DNA from: Alphaproteobacteria bacterium
GTDB lineage: Bacteria > Pseudomonadota > Alphaproteobacteria > Micropepsales > Micropepsaceae
NCBI GenBank assembly: GCA_025361185.1
Contig: JANYAR010000157.1
Coordinates: 1-46,888 of the forward strand
DNA: 46,888 nt
Direction: 5' to 3'
The notes beneath the pieces were generated by a model. That model was given only the letters and a program-made list of their open reading frames with translations. It searched no databases and was not told where the DNA came from. Numbering within the stretch: the first letter of the stretch is position 1; every line of letters begins with the position of its first letter. Both the position numbers and the translations under genes were made by a program. Below are positions 9,201 through 18,753 of the stretch, piece after piece.

Positions 9201-10811
9201 CTAAAGCGCCAGCTTGCGCGGACGTGCGATGTTCAGCCAGCTGATCACAATCAGCCTGGTCACCATCACCGCCGTGAAGAAGGAGGTGATGATGCCCACC
9301 GCCAAGGTGACGGCGAAGCCTTTGATGGGGCCATTGCCCAGCTCGAACAGGATCAGCGAGGCGATCAAATGGGTCATATTGGCGTCTATGATGGTGGCCA
9401 TGGCGCGGCGGAATCCGGTATCGATTGCCGCCAGCATGGTGCGGCCATTGCGCTGTTCTTCGCGAATACGCTCAAAGATCAGCACGTTAGCGTCCACCGC
9501 CATGCCCATGGTCAGCACGATACCGGCGATGCCCGGCAAGGTCAGGGTGGCGCCGAACGCAGTCAGCGCCGCCAGCAGCAAGACCACATTCAGGGTCAGG
9601 GCTATGTCGGCGAACAGGCCGAACAGGCCGTAGCGCAGGATCATGAACAGCGCCACCAGAGCCAGGCCCGCAATCGCCGAATAGCGCCCGGCCTTGATGG
9701 AGTCCGCGCCCAGCTCAGCGCCGACCGTGCGTTCCTCCAGTACCTTGAGCGGCGCAGGCAGCGCGCCGGCGCGCAGCAGGATCGCCATGTCATTGGCGCC
9801 CTGGGCGGTGAAATTGCCGGTGATATAGCCCGAACCGCCCAGGATCACGCTGTTGATGACCGGATCGGTGATCACCTGCTTGTCCAGCACGATGGCGAAG
9901 CGGTGTCCGACATGTTCCTTGGTGACGTCGCCGAACTGGCGCGCGCCCACGCTGTCCATGCGGAAATTCACGATCGGCTGTCCGGTCTGTTGGTCGAAGC
10001 CCTGGCTGGCGTCGGTGAGCCGGTCACCCGACACCATCACCCGGCGCTGCACCACCACCTTGCGCGACGGCAGATTCTTGTTGCGCTCGTCCATGACGGG
10101 CAGGATTTCGTCGCCGATCGGGGCCACGCTGGCGTTGGGATTGGCCTGTTCGTCCACCAGCTGGAACGTCATCTTGGCGACCTTGCCCAGCATATTCTGG
10201 AGCTGGGTGGGATTTTGCAGGCCCGGCACCTGCACCAGGATGCGGTCGTCGCCGGAACGCTCGATGGTGGGCTCGCGGGTGCCCAGCGCGTCGATGCGCC
10301 GGCGCACCACCTCGATGGACTGGTCCATCACCTGCTGGTGAGTCAGGGCCTTGAAGGCATCGCTCATGTGCAGGGTGAAAACGCCGTTGCCGGGCTCGGC
10401 CAGCTCATATTCCTTGGCACCCACCGACAGGACCGAACCGGTCACGGCGGGGTTGATAGTCTGCAGCAGGGTGCGCGCTTCTTCCAGCCGCGTGGGGTCC
10501 GTCACCCGCACCGACACCGTGTCGGCATGCACATCCAGGTCGGAGAGCGGGATATGGGCCTTGCGGAAGGCGGCGCGGATATCGCCGACCAGGGTCTCCG
10601 CGCGGTCGCGTGTCACCTGGTCGAAATCCACACCCAAAAGCAGATAGGAGCCGCCCTGCAGATCCAATCCCAGATTGACCGCGCTGCTGGGCAGAAATTT
10701 CGGCATGCGGGCGCGCAGATCGGGCGACAGGGCATTGGGCACCGCGATCAGGATGCCGGCCAGCAGAATGATAAGGGTAATAAGACGCGTCCAGAGCGAA
10801 ACCTGCAGCAC
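9201..10811 (-). CDS. secD: Protein translocase subunit SecD
   Basis: SecD works with SecF in the inner membrane, using proton motive force to help pull preproteins out of the SecYEG channel. The 536-residue product has an N-terminal helix, the signature NLGLDLQGGSYLLLGVD, a periplasmic P1 domain, and five C-terminal membrane helices (GLALVALFMILRYG, LPGIAGIVLTMGMAVDANVL, and others). Length fits SecD alone, not a SecDF fusion. It starts with GTG three bases after the yajC stop, with AAGGA inside the yajC end. SecF would normally follow, but there is only a 171-base gap with a palindromic repeat, then a PuuD-like gene. Confidence 0.97.
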   Translation of the reverse strand: MLQVSLWTRLITLIILLAGILIAVPNALSPDLRARMPKFLPSSAVNLGLDLQGGSYLLLGVDFDQVTRDRAETLVGDIRAAFRKAHIPLSDLDVHADTVSVRVTDPTRLEEARTLLQTINPAVTGSVLSVGAKEYELAEPGNGVFTLHMSDAFKALTHQQVMDQSIEVVRRRIDALGTREPTIERSGDDRILVQVPGLQNPTQLQNMLGKVAKMTFQLVDEQANPNASVAPIGDEILPVMDERNKNLPSRKVVVQRRVMVSGDRLTDASQGFDQQTGQPIVNFRMDSVGARQFGDVTKEHVGHRFAIVLDKQVITDPVINSVILGGSGYITGNFTAQGANDMAILLRAGALPAPLKVLEERTVGAELGADSIKAGRYSAIAGLALVALFMILRYGLFGLFADIALTLNVVLLLAALTAFGATLTLPGIAGIVLTMGMAVDANVLIFERIREEQRNGRTMLAAIDTGFRRAMATIIDANMTHLIASLILFELGNGPIKGFAVTLAVGIITSFFTAVMVTRLIVISWLNIARPRKLAL

Positions 10812-10814
10812 GGC

Positions 10815-11111
10815 TTATTCCTTGTCGGCGTTTTTGGCGCGCACGTCGGTCAATGTGGTTTTCACCACCTTGACCTGCACATTGTCGGCGATTTCGATCA
10901 GGATTTCCGGCTCGTCGCTGCCCGACGCCTTGACCACCTTGCCCAGGATGCCGCCGGCGGTCACCACCGTGTCGCCGCGGCGCAGATTGTCGATGGTCTG
11001 GCGCAACTGCTTCTGGCGCTGGCTTTGCGGACGCCAGATAAGAAAGTAGAAGATCGCAAGCATCGGCACCACCAGAGTCAGCGTCTGGAACATCGAATTG
11101 GTGGTATCCAT
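10815..11111 (-). CDS. yajC: Preprotein translocase subunit YajC
   Basis: YajC is a small single-pass inner membrane partner of SecDF. The 98-residue protein has one N-terminal helix (LTLVVPMLAIFYFLIWRPQ), the family hallmark RPQ followed by basic residues, and the conserved LRRGDTVVTAGGILGKV segment. It heads a leftward yajC-secD operon with a three-base gap to secD. A promoter-like pair lies at 11141-11168. The gene is divergent from the DUF815 ATPase gene. Confidence 0.96.
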   Translation of the reverse strand: MDTTNSMFQTLTLVVPMLAIFYFLIWRPQSQRQKQLRQTIDNLRRGDTVVTAGGILGKVVKASGSDEPEILIEIADNVQVKVVKTTLTDVRAKNADKE

Positions 11112-11140
11112 CGTGCGGCGACTTTCGCGAATGCGGGCGG

Positions 11141-11168
11141 ACTATAGCGGGACAGTCCTCCTTTGCAA
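11141..11168 (-). promoter_or_regulatory. Candidate promoter for yajC-secD
   Basis: On the minus strand TTGCAA (11168-11163) is followed after 16 bases by TATAGT (11146-11141). It is well placed in the short gap between the divergent yajC and DUF815 genes. Confidence 0.45.
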
Positions 11169-11191
11169 CCGTGAGAAATCAAGGGGTTAGC

Positions 11192-12070
11192 ATGGCAAAC
11201 AGGGACAAACAAAGCACTTTGGGCGACGGCGCTACGCTGGTCCGGATCGCCGATGCGCTGGGCCGGCTGGCGCCGCCGCCGATCGGCACAAAGCTGCCCG
11301 GCGGCGACGCCTTTGTCTGGGAACCGACGCAGGGGGGATTGGTCGCGGTGGCGCATGTCGCGCATGTCGACCTTAGCCTGCTCAAGGGCATCGAGAACCA
11401 GCGCGACACATTGCTGGCCAATACCAGGCAGTTCGCGCAAGGCCTGCCCGCCAACAACGCACTGCTATGGGGTGCGCGCGGCATGGGCAAATCCAGCCTG
11501 GTCAAGGCGATGCATGAGGAAATCAACCGCACCCGCAAGGGCGCAGACCGGGTGGTGCTGATCGAGATTCACCGCGAGGACATCGATACAATGCCAGCGC
11601 TGCTGCGCATCCTGCGCACCAGTCCGCGCCGCATCCTGCTGTTCTGCGACGATCTTTCCTTCGACAAGGACGATACCAGCTACAAGTCGCTCAAAGCCGC
11701 GCTGGAAGGCGGTATCGAGGGGCGGCCCGCCAACACGATTTTCTACGCCACATCGAACCGCCGTCACCTGATGCCGCGCGATTCGGTCGACAATGAGCGC
11801 GGCACCGCCATCAATCCCGGCGAGGCGGTGGAGGAGAAAGTCTCGCTGTCAGACCGCTTCGGCCTGTGGCTGGGCTTTCATCACTGCGGCCAGGACGAAT
11901 ATCTCGCCATGATCGAAGCCTATGCGGGCTTCTACAAGTTGAAGATCGCGCCGGAGGAATTGCGCAAGCGGGCGCTGGCCTGGGCCATGGGCCGGGGTGC
12001 GCGGTCCGGACGCGTGGCCTGGCAATTCACGCAGGATCTGGCGGGCGAGCTGGGACAGACGCTGGATTAG
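11192..12070 (+). CDS. DUF815 family AAA+-like ATP-binding protein
   Basis: The 292-residue protein is a P-loop ATPase of the DUF815 family, whose function is not settled. The Walker A loop GARGMGKSS is at 94-102, the Walker B-like segment ILLFCDDLSFD follows near residue 150, and a sensor-like ATSNRRHLMPRD segment lies beyond. A C-terminal helical part (LSDRFGLWLGFHHCGQDEYL onward) fits an AAA+ lid. I chose the ATG at 11192 because AAGGGG lies five bases upstream; an in-frame GTG at 11171 would add seven residues. A DUF815 gene between yajC and an M23 peptidase gene is a recurrent arrangement in alphaproteobacteria, as I recall it. Confidence 0.9.
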   Translation: MANRDKQSTLGDGATLVRIADALGRLAPPPIGTKLPGGDAFVWEPTQGGLVAVAHVAHVDLSLLKGIENQRDTLLANTRQFAQGLPANNALLWGARGMGKSSLVKAMHEEINRTRKGADRVVLIEIHREDIDTMPALLRILRTSPRRILLFCDDLSFDKDDTSYKSLKAALEGGIEGRPANTIFYATSNRRHLMPRDSVDNERGTAINPGEAVEEKVSLSDRFGLWLGFHHCGQDEYLAMIEAYAGFYKLKIAPEELRKRALAWAMGRGARSGRVAWQFTQDLAGELGQTLD

Positions 12071-12696
12071 TTGCTCGCCGTGTTTGACGACAGATACGAG
12101 CGCGGATTGACCGGCGTCGTGGCCGAGCGGATCTCGAAGTGCAGCTGCGGGCTGGAAACATCGCCGGTCTGGCCCGCATAACCGATCACCTGGCCGCGTG
12201 TCACGACATCGCCGCGCGCAACCAGCAGCCGTTCGGCATGGGCATAGGCGGTGGTGTAGCCGCCGGTATGTTTCACCAGCACCAGATTGCCGTAGTCCTT
12301 CAGCTCATTGCCGGCATAGGTGACGGTGCCGGACGCGCTGGCGTGGATCGGCGTGCCCAGGGCAGCGGCGATATTGATGCCGTCATTCTTGCCGCCGTTG
12401 GCGGTGACGCCGAAATCGGAAATCACCCGGCCACTGACCGGCCAGACAAAGGTTGGCGCATCGCCGATCGGCGGTAATGTCTGGCTGGTGACCGACGCAT
12501 GTGGCGCCGGGCGTGGTGCGGAGCGCGTGTCCTTGTCCTGATAGACATAGGTCTTGGCGCCTTGGTTAGAGGCGACAGAATGGTGAAGCCTGTCATTCAC
12601 GCCCCAGTCCAGATGGGTGCGCGGTGTGTCGGGCATGCAGCCGGCCAGCAGCGGAAGCGCCATCAGCGCGCACAGCATTTTCAGAATCGGACCCAT
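12067..12696 (-). CDS. M23-family (LytM domain) lipoprotein, probably non-catalytic
   Basis: The 209-residue product starts MGPILKMLCALMALPLLAGC with a lipobox (LLAG-C20), so it should be lipid-anchored. A disordered region follows, then a LytM/M23 domain from about residue 83 (VWPVSGRVISDFG ... QLHFEIR ... NPRSYL). The zinc ligands expected in HxxxD and HxH are replaced: N104, N108 and Q184, with H186 kept. This matches degenerate NlpD/EnvC-type proteins that activate cell wall amidases during division, not hydrolyse peptidoglycan. No LysM domain is visible. I used the ATG that gives a clean lipoprotein signal; one at 12753 would add 19 residues. It overlaps the DUF815 gene end by four bases, convergently. 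Confidence 0.88.
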   Translation of the reverse strand: MGPILKMLCALMALPLLAGCMPDTPRTHLDWGVNDRLHHSVASNQGAKTYVYQDKDTRSAPRPAPHASVTSQTLPPIGDAPTFVWPVSGRVISDFGVTANGGKNDGINIAAALGTPIHASASGTVTYAGNELKDYGNLVLVKHTGGYTTAYAHAERLLVARGDVVTRGQVIGYAGQTGDVSSPQLHFEIRSATTPVNPRSYLSSNTASN

Positions 12697-12798
12697 GGAT
12701 GTGCCTTTCGGGTGTGCCTCTCGCACAGTCTCGAAAGTGATCATGACCCGCAAACGTTTAGAAGAATTTAACCCTAAAATTCCAGATATATCAGGGTA

Positions 12799-13577
12799 TT
12801 AGCCTTTGCTTAAGGCCTGGCGCAGCACCTGGAGCACCCCCGGTTCGGTCAGGTTCAGGTGCAGCGGCGTTACCGCGATGTGATTGTCATACACCGCTCC
12901 CACATCGCTGTCGGACGGCGGCGTGGCTTTGCGGCGGCGCAGCCCGATCCAGTAATAGGCGCGCTGACGGGCATCGGTGCGTTCCTCGATCTCGGTGGAT
13001 TGCAGATCATACTTGCCCTGCGGCACCACCATCATGCCCTTGACCTGGTCGGCGGTGCAGGCGGGAAAGTTCACATTGATCAAGGTGCCCGCCGGCCAAC
13101 CGGCCTTCACCAGCGCGGCCACGGTGGCGGCGCCATGCACCTGGCCCGCCGACCAGTCGATGGTGTGGCGGTCACCCTCGTCATAACATTGCGACAGAGC
13201 GATGGAGGGAATGTTCAGCGCACAGCCTTCCATGGCGCCCGCAATGGTGCCGGAATAAGTGACGTCATCGGCCAGGTTGGAACCCCAATTGACCCCCGAC
13301 AGGATCAAGTCCGGCGGCTGGTCTTTCAAAATGTGCAGGCAGGCCATCATCACGCAGTCGGTGGGCGTGCCGCTGACGGCGAAGCGGCGTTCCTCGAGCG
13401 TGCGCAGCCGAAGCGGCGAGGTCAGGGTCAGGGAATGCGACGCGCCCGACTGTTCGTTTTCCGGCGCCACCACCCAGACGTCTTCGCTTAAGGCGCGGGC
13501 GATCTTTTCGGCGACGGCAAGCCCCGGCGAATGGATGCCGTCGTCATTGGTGACCAGAATTCTATAACCCTTGGGCA

Positions 13578-13578
<1 letters not shown>
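12799..13578 (-). CDS. surE: 5'/3'-nucleotidase SurE
   Basis: SurE is a metal-dependent phosphatase of nucleoside monophosphates linked to stationary-phase survival. The 259-residue protein begins MPKGYRILVTNDDGIHSPGL, which contains the metal-binding NDDG motif. The conserved GTPTDCV, ILSGVNWGSNLADDVTYSGT and GAMEG segments follow. The start overlaps the serS stop by one base (TGATG), so translation is probably coupled. Its position between serS and an M23 protein gene is typical of alphaproteobacteria. I see no pcm gene after it, although pcm often follows. Confidence 0.97.
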
Positions 13579-14993
<1,415 letters not shown>

Positions 14994-15049
14994 TCAGATA
15001 GCGAAGCGACAGGGTAAGGTAAAGCCAGCCTCCCAGCCCCCCGCTCATG

Positions 15050-15068
15050 CCATGGCACCCCGCCATGG
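15050..15068. repeat. Short inverted repeat in the serS / histidine kinase divergent region
   Basis: CCATGGC (15050-15056) pairs with GCCATGG (15062-15068) across a five-base loop. It lies in the 218-base gap between the divergent serS and kinase genes, about 65 bases upstream of serS. It could be an operator or a leader hairpin; I cannot decide. Confidence 0.5.
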
Positions 15069-15205
15069 GTCAAAAGCGTGCCTTTCCGGGCCTTGACCGT
15101 TAACAAACGCCTAATTTTGCCGGTGCAATTTGGGCGGGCTTCGAAACCACGCCGCAACCCGAATAAGCGTAAAATTATAGCGCAATTTTCTGGGGGGATG
15201 ACCGG

Positions 15206-16273
15206 GTGAGCCGGCATTCTGCAAACACTCTTTGGGCCGGCATCCGCGGCGCGCGCGACGCGCTGGATGACCGCGCGTCGCGTTTCGGCCGGATCGGCGC
15301 GACGCTGGCGATCACCGCGTTGACTGTCGCCGCCACCGTGTCGCTGCACTTTTCGGTGCGGGCCCTGGAAGGACTGCCGGTCCAGCCCATCGCGGTCCTC
15401 AACCTGTCCTTCGAAATTGCGATCGTCGCGTCGCCGCTGATTTTCTACGCCCGCACCGTCATCGCCAAGCTGAAGGCCTCGCGCGCCACGCTGAACGAAA
15501 TGTCCCGCCGCCTGATGCTCTCGGTCGAGCAGGCGGAATCCGCCAATCGCGCCAAATCCGCCTTCCTCGCCAATATGAGCCACGAGCTGCGCACGCCGCT
15601 GAACGCCATCATGGGCTTCTCCGAAATCATGAAGGACCAGCATCTGGGACCGGTCAACAATGCCCGCTATCTGTCCTATGCCGGCGACATTCATTCCAGC
15701 GGGCACTATCTGCTGGGCATCATCAACGACATTCTCGACCTGTCCAAGATCGAGGCCGGCAAGATGACGGTGGACAATGCCGAGGAGTTTCCACTCTACC
15801 AGGCGCTGCAGGCCTCGCTTGTCATCTGCGCCGTGCAGGCTGAAAAATTCGGCGTCCGCCTGGAAAGCACGCTGCCGCCGCAGGATGTGCGGCTGCTGGC
15901 GGTCGAGCGCATGATCCGCCAGATCATGATCAACCTGCTCAGCAACGCCATCAAGTTCACACCCGCCGGCGGCACGGTTCAAGTCAGCGGCCATGCGGTT
16001 CCGGGCGGCGGCTACGCCGTGACAGTTCAGGATAGCGGCATCGGCATGAGCGAACAGGAAATCGTCAAGGCGCTGACCCCGTTCGGCCAGATCGAGAACA
16101 AGATGACCGCCACCCATACCGGCACGGGACTGGGACTGCCGCTGGCCAAGGCGATGCTGGAACTGCATCAAGGCGAATTGGAGATCAGCAGTGTGCCGGG
16201 GCACGGCACGCGGGTGGTGTTGAACTTCCCCGCCGGCCGCATCAAGTCCGGTCGCGGCGTAGCCGCGGCCTGA
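15206..16273 (+). CDS. Membrane-bound sensor histidine kinase, PleC/DivJ-like core
   Basis: The 355-residue protein starts with GTG behind a GGGGGG site. Two hydrophobic helices (about 32-51 and 61-81) with a short loop anchor it. A HisKA domain follows with [21 protein letters not shown] (phospho-acceptor H126), then HATPase_c with the N box ([14 protein letters not shown], about 243-256), G1 (DSGIGM) and G2 ([12 protein letters not shown]). There is no PAS or other sensor domain. The HisKA sequence resembles the alphaproteobacterial PleC/DivJ/PdhS type, which controls cell-cycle regulators such as DivK; this is by family resemblance. No response regulator is adjacent. It occupies the place where tatC would normally lie between tatB and serS. 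Confidence 0.92.
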   Translation: MSRHSANTLWAGIRGARDALDDRASRFGRIGATLAITALTVAATVSLHFSVRALEGLPVQPIAVLNLSFEIAIVASPLIFYARTVIAKLKASRATLNEMSRRLMLSVEQAESANRAKSAFLANMSHELRTPLNAIMGFSEIMKDQHLGPVNNARYLSYAGDIHSSGHYLLGIINDILDLSKIEAGKMTVDNAEEFPLYQALQASLVICAVQAEKFGVRLESTLPPQDVRLLAVERMIRQIMINLLSNAIKFTPAGGTVQVSGHAVPGGGYAVTVQDSGIGMSEQEIVKALTPFGQIENKMTATHTGTGLGLPLAKAMLELHQGELEISSVPGHGTRVVLNFPAGRIKSGRGVAAA

Positions 16274-16305
16274 ACGCATTCAACAAAATTTGAACAAATG
16301 CCCTG

Positions 16306-16689
16306 TCAGGACGGCGAAGCGACGCCGCCGGGCGCCGGGGGCGTGTCGGTAACCGCCATCTCACCGGCGCGCGGCTCGCTGGCCACAGCCTCGGGTGCCG
16401 CGGCTTGGATGGAACTTCCGATCTCCGCCTGGGCGTCCGTCATGCTGTTGGCGAGATCGGTGACGGGATTGTTCTTCTTCAGATCGTCGATTTCCTTGCG
16501 CAGCTCCGACAGCTCGGATTCGCGGGCCATTTCGTCGAAGCTCTTGCGGAATTCGCCGGCCATGGTGCGGGCCTTGCCCGCCCACTTGCCCGCCATGTTC
16601 ATCAAGCGCGGCAGATCCTTCGGCCCGACCACGACAAGCGCGACCACGAGCATGATGATGATGTGCTGCCAACTGAAAATATCGAACAT
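16306..16689 (-). CDS. tatB: Sec-independent protein translocase subunit TatB
   Basis: TatB is part of the TatBC receptor that binds twin-arginine signal peptides. The 127-residue protein starts MFDIFSWQHIIIMLVVALVV, with one N-terminal membrane helix, the GPKDLPRLM motif, and an amphipathic helix with charged coiled-coil character (KSFDEMARESELSELRKEID). The C-terminus is Ala/Pro-rich. I chose the ATG at 16689 because it aligns with known TatB starts; a longer frame to 16716 adds nine unlikely residues. It follows tatA by 84 bases. No tatC follows. Confidence 0.95.
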   Translation of the reverse strand: MFDIFSWQHIIIMLVVALVVVGPKDLPRLMNMAGKWAGKARTMAGEFRKSFDEMARESELSELRKEIDDLKKNNPVTDLANSMTDAQAEIGSSIQAAAPEAVASEPRAGEMAVTDTPPAPGGVASPS

Positions 16690-16773
16690 TGAGATGCGCC
16701 CCGCGCGATCCAGCAAACCTTACGCCCCAAAAACGCGACCAACGCAATCGCGCCCTGAAACCAAAGAGGCGGA

Positions 16774-16971
16774 TCAGACCGTGGTCTTGTCCTTGTTGGT
16801 GTCCTCGGCATTGATCACCTTGGGATCGTCCTTTTCGGCCAGGCCCTTCTTGAAGCTGTTGATGCCCTTGCCGAAGTCGCCCATCAGATCGGAGACCTTG
16901 CCGCGGCCGCCGAACAACACCAGCGCGATCGCCGCCAGGATCAGAATATGCCAGATGCTGAATGCGCCCAT
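16774..16971 (-). CDS. tatA: Sec-independent protein translocase subunit TatA
   Basis: TatA oligomerises to form the pore of the twin-arginine pathway for folded proteins. The 65-residue product starts [20 protein letters not shown] with the single membrane helix, then [21 protein letters not shown], the conserved hinge and amphipathic helix. The acidic C-terminus ends [13 protein letters not shown] lies eight bases upstream of the ATG at 16971. A longer frame to 17022 is not supported. It is the first gene of tatA-tatB, 269 bases from the ppx stop, with a structured repeat lying between. Confidence 0.96.
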   Translation of the reverse strand: MGAFSIWHILILAAIALVLFGGRGKVSDLMGDFGKGINSFKKGLAEKDDPKVINAEDTNKDKTTV

Positions 16972-17140
16972 GAGATTTCTCCTAAATCCTTGAAAAACCG
17001 AACAATTAAACCTGCCTGCCACCCCCAGGCCCGGTTCCTGGACCCTTTAAACCCCCTTGGGGGCCGGGGCGCAAGTATAGAGCAAAAAAGCGGTTATTTC
17101 CGGCGATTTATCTGAATTTGTTCCCTTCTTCCCGATCCCA

Positions 17141-17239
17141 GGCGCGAGGGATTTTGCGGACTGAGCAGGAGCGTCGCGCGGAGCGGGCTTAACGCCCGTG
17201 AGCACGCGCGACGCTCTCAGGACGCAAAATAACCGCGCC
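17141..17239. repeat. Structured repeat, copy A (downstream of ppx)
   Basis: A nested multi-stem inverted repeat fills the end of this gap. Going inward: GGCGCG/CGCGCC (17141-17146 with 17234-17239), ATTTTGCG/CGCAAAAT (17151-17158 with 17223-17230), CTGAG/CTCAG, AGCGTCGCGC/GCGCGACGCT, and a central CGGGC-TTAAC-GCCCG hairpin flanked by GGAG and TGAG. The outer stem ends one base before the ppx stop codon. It shares layout and single-stranded islands with copy B at 41970-42067, while its stem bases differ by compensating changes. Confidence 0.8.
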
Positions 17240-17240
17240 C

Positions 17241-18752
17241 TCACCCCACAAGTATCTCACCTTTTCGCCCCAATGCATCCGCAAGCTCCCCCAACCGCTT
17301 CTGCACCGGCTCTCCGGCGATAGCTTCGCGGCGCGTAGGCACTTCCAGGATGACCTTGGACGGCGTCATGCGCAGACGGTGATGGGCCAGCGCGCCCGCG
17401 GCGGACGCCGAGAGCGAAAAGGCAAAGCGCCAGGCCAAGCCCAGCACCAAGGCACGCTTTTCATCGTCCTTGTCGAGCAGCCCCGCCAGCGCCATGTGCT
17501 GGGGAAAATCCTCGTCACCGGAATAGCGATGGAACACCGATGCGGCGATCAAGGCGCGCGCGCGATGGCTGGCGCCGGCAAAAGGCGCGGTCAGCACCTG
17601 CCCGAAAGCGCCCACCGCGCGATCGTCGGGGTGGCGCCGCCAGGCGATATCGGAGAACAAGGCCGAAGCCTGGCGTATCCGCGTCATTTCGGAATTTTCG
17701 TCCTCGAACAAAGGCTGCGTCCATTCCAGCATCTCATGGGCGTGGACCGGCACGCGCGCCGTGCGCGCATTGGCGGCACGGGCATATTCCACCAGCGGGT
17801 CCTTGCCGCGTTCCTCCGCCGGCAGGCGCGCAAAATGAAGCCCTTCGCGCAGCCCATAGGCGGAGATCACGACATCCTTGATGCCGCCCGCCTCCAGCAA
17901 CCGTTCCAGCACCACCGCGCCATAGGGAAGGCTTTCCACGCGGCGCTTGGACACGACCTTGATCTTGCGCACGCTGTCCTTGGACAGGCCCGCCAGCAGC
18001 CGGCACAGCCGGAGTGCGCGGCTGCGCGGGATGATGTAATGCTGCAGGACATGGAGCGGATAATTCTGTTCCTCCATATCGACGCGGGCAAAGCTTCGCC
18101 ATGCCCCGCCCACCGCATACAAGGCCGGCGCCGACAGATTGGGAATATTCTTGAGCCCCTTGTCGACGATATCGCGCGCCTTGTCGGGATCGCCCTTGCT
18201 CTGGTCCATCAGGCGCAGCGGCCCGAACGGCAAGGTGTAGGCCGCGCCGGTCTCGCCGCCCTTGACCGGCACCATGTCCAGACTGCCGCCGCCCAGATCG
18301 GCCACCAGGCCATCGGCGTCGGGAATGCCCGCCATCACGCCTTCGGCCGCGATACGCGCCTCGTCCTCGCCCGCCAGAATGCGAATCGGCCGGCCCCAGG
18401 CGGCCTCGGCCCGGCGGATGAATTCCGCGCCGTTGCTGGCGTCGCGTGCCGCGGCCGTCGCCACCGCATCGCCCGCCTCCACCTCCAACCCATCGGCAAT
18501 CATGCGAAAGCGCGACAGCGCCTCCAGCGCCGCGGTGCAGCCTTCCGCGTGCAACCGCCCGGTCGTGACCATGTCGCGGCCGATGGCGCAGATCGATTTT
18601 TCATTCTGCAGGGTGGCGGCGACCCGGCTCTGGGATTCATAGACCACCAGACGCACGGAGTTGGAGCCGATATCGACGATCGCGACGGGCCCGCGCGTGC
18701 GGACCTGGGCCTTGGGCTGCAAGGTGGTACGAAGATCGGCCACGGACGCCAT
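17241..18752 (-). CDS. ppx: Exopolyphosphatase / Ppx-GppA family phosphatase
   Basis: Ppx removes phosphate from polyphosphate ends; family members also hydrolyse pppGpp. The 503-residue protein has an actin-like ATPase fold: the first phosphate-binding loop VAIVDIGSNSVRLVVYE (about 23-39), the conserved EDEARIAAEG segment, the second loop VADLGGGSLDM, and the C-terminal HD-like helical domain. It starts one base after the ppk1 stop, so polyphosphate synthesis and breakdown are under one transcript. Discrimination between polyphosphatase and pppGpp hydrolase cannot be made from sequence alone. Confidence 0.95.
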   Translation of the reverse strand: MASVADLRTTLQPKAQVRTRGPVAIVDIGSNSVRLVVYESQSRVAATLQNEKSICAIGRDMVTTGRLHAEGCTAALEALSRFRMIADGLEVEAGDAVATAAARDASNGAEFIRRAEAAWGRPIRILAGEDEARIAAEGVMAGIPDADGLVADLGGGSLDMVPVKGGETGAAYTLPFGPLRLMDQSKGDPDKARDIVDKGLKNIPNLSAPALYAVGGAWRSFARVDMEEQNYPLHVLQHYIIPRSRALRLCRLLAGLSKDSVRKIKVVSKRRVESLPYGAVVLERLLEAGGIKDVVISAYGLREGLHFARLPAEERGKDPLVEYARAANARTARVPVHAHEMLEWTQPLFEDENSEMTRIRQASALFSDIAWRRHPDDRAVGAFGQVLTAPFAGASHRARALIAASVFHRYSGDEDFPQHMALAGLLDKDDEKRALVLGLAWRFAFSLSASAAGALAHHRLRMTPSKVILEVPTRREAIAGEPVQKRLGELADALGRKGEILVG

Positions 18753-18753
18753 C

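Noticed and set aside
9081-11147. Long rightward open frame (688 codons) over secD and yajC
   Set aside because: It is antisense to clear secD and yajC coding sequence, with His/Gln/Asp-rich composition typical of shadow frames in GC-rich DNA.
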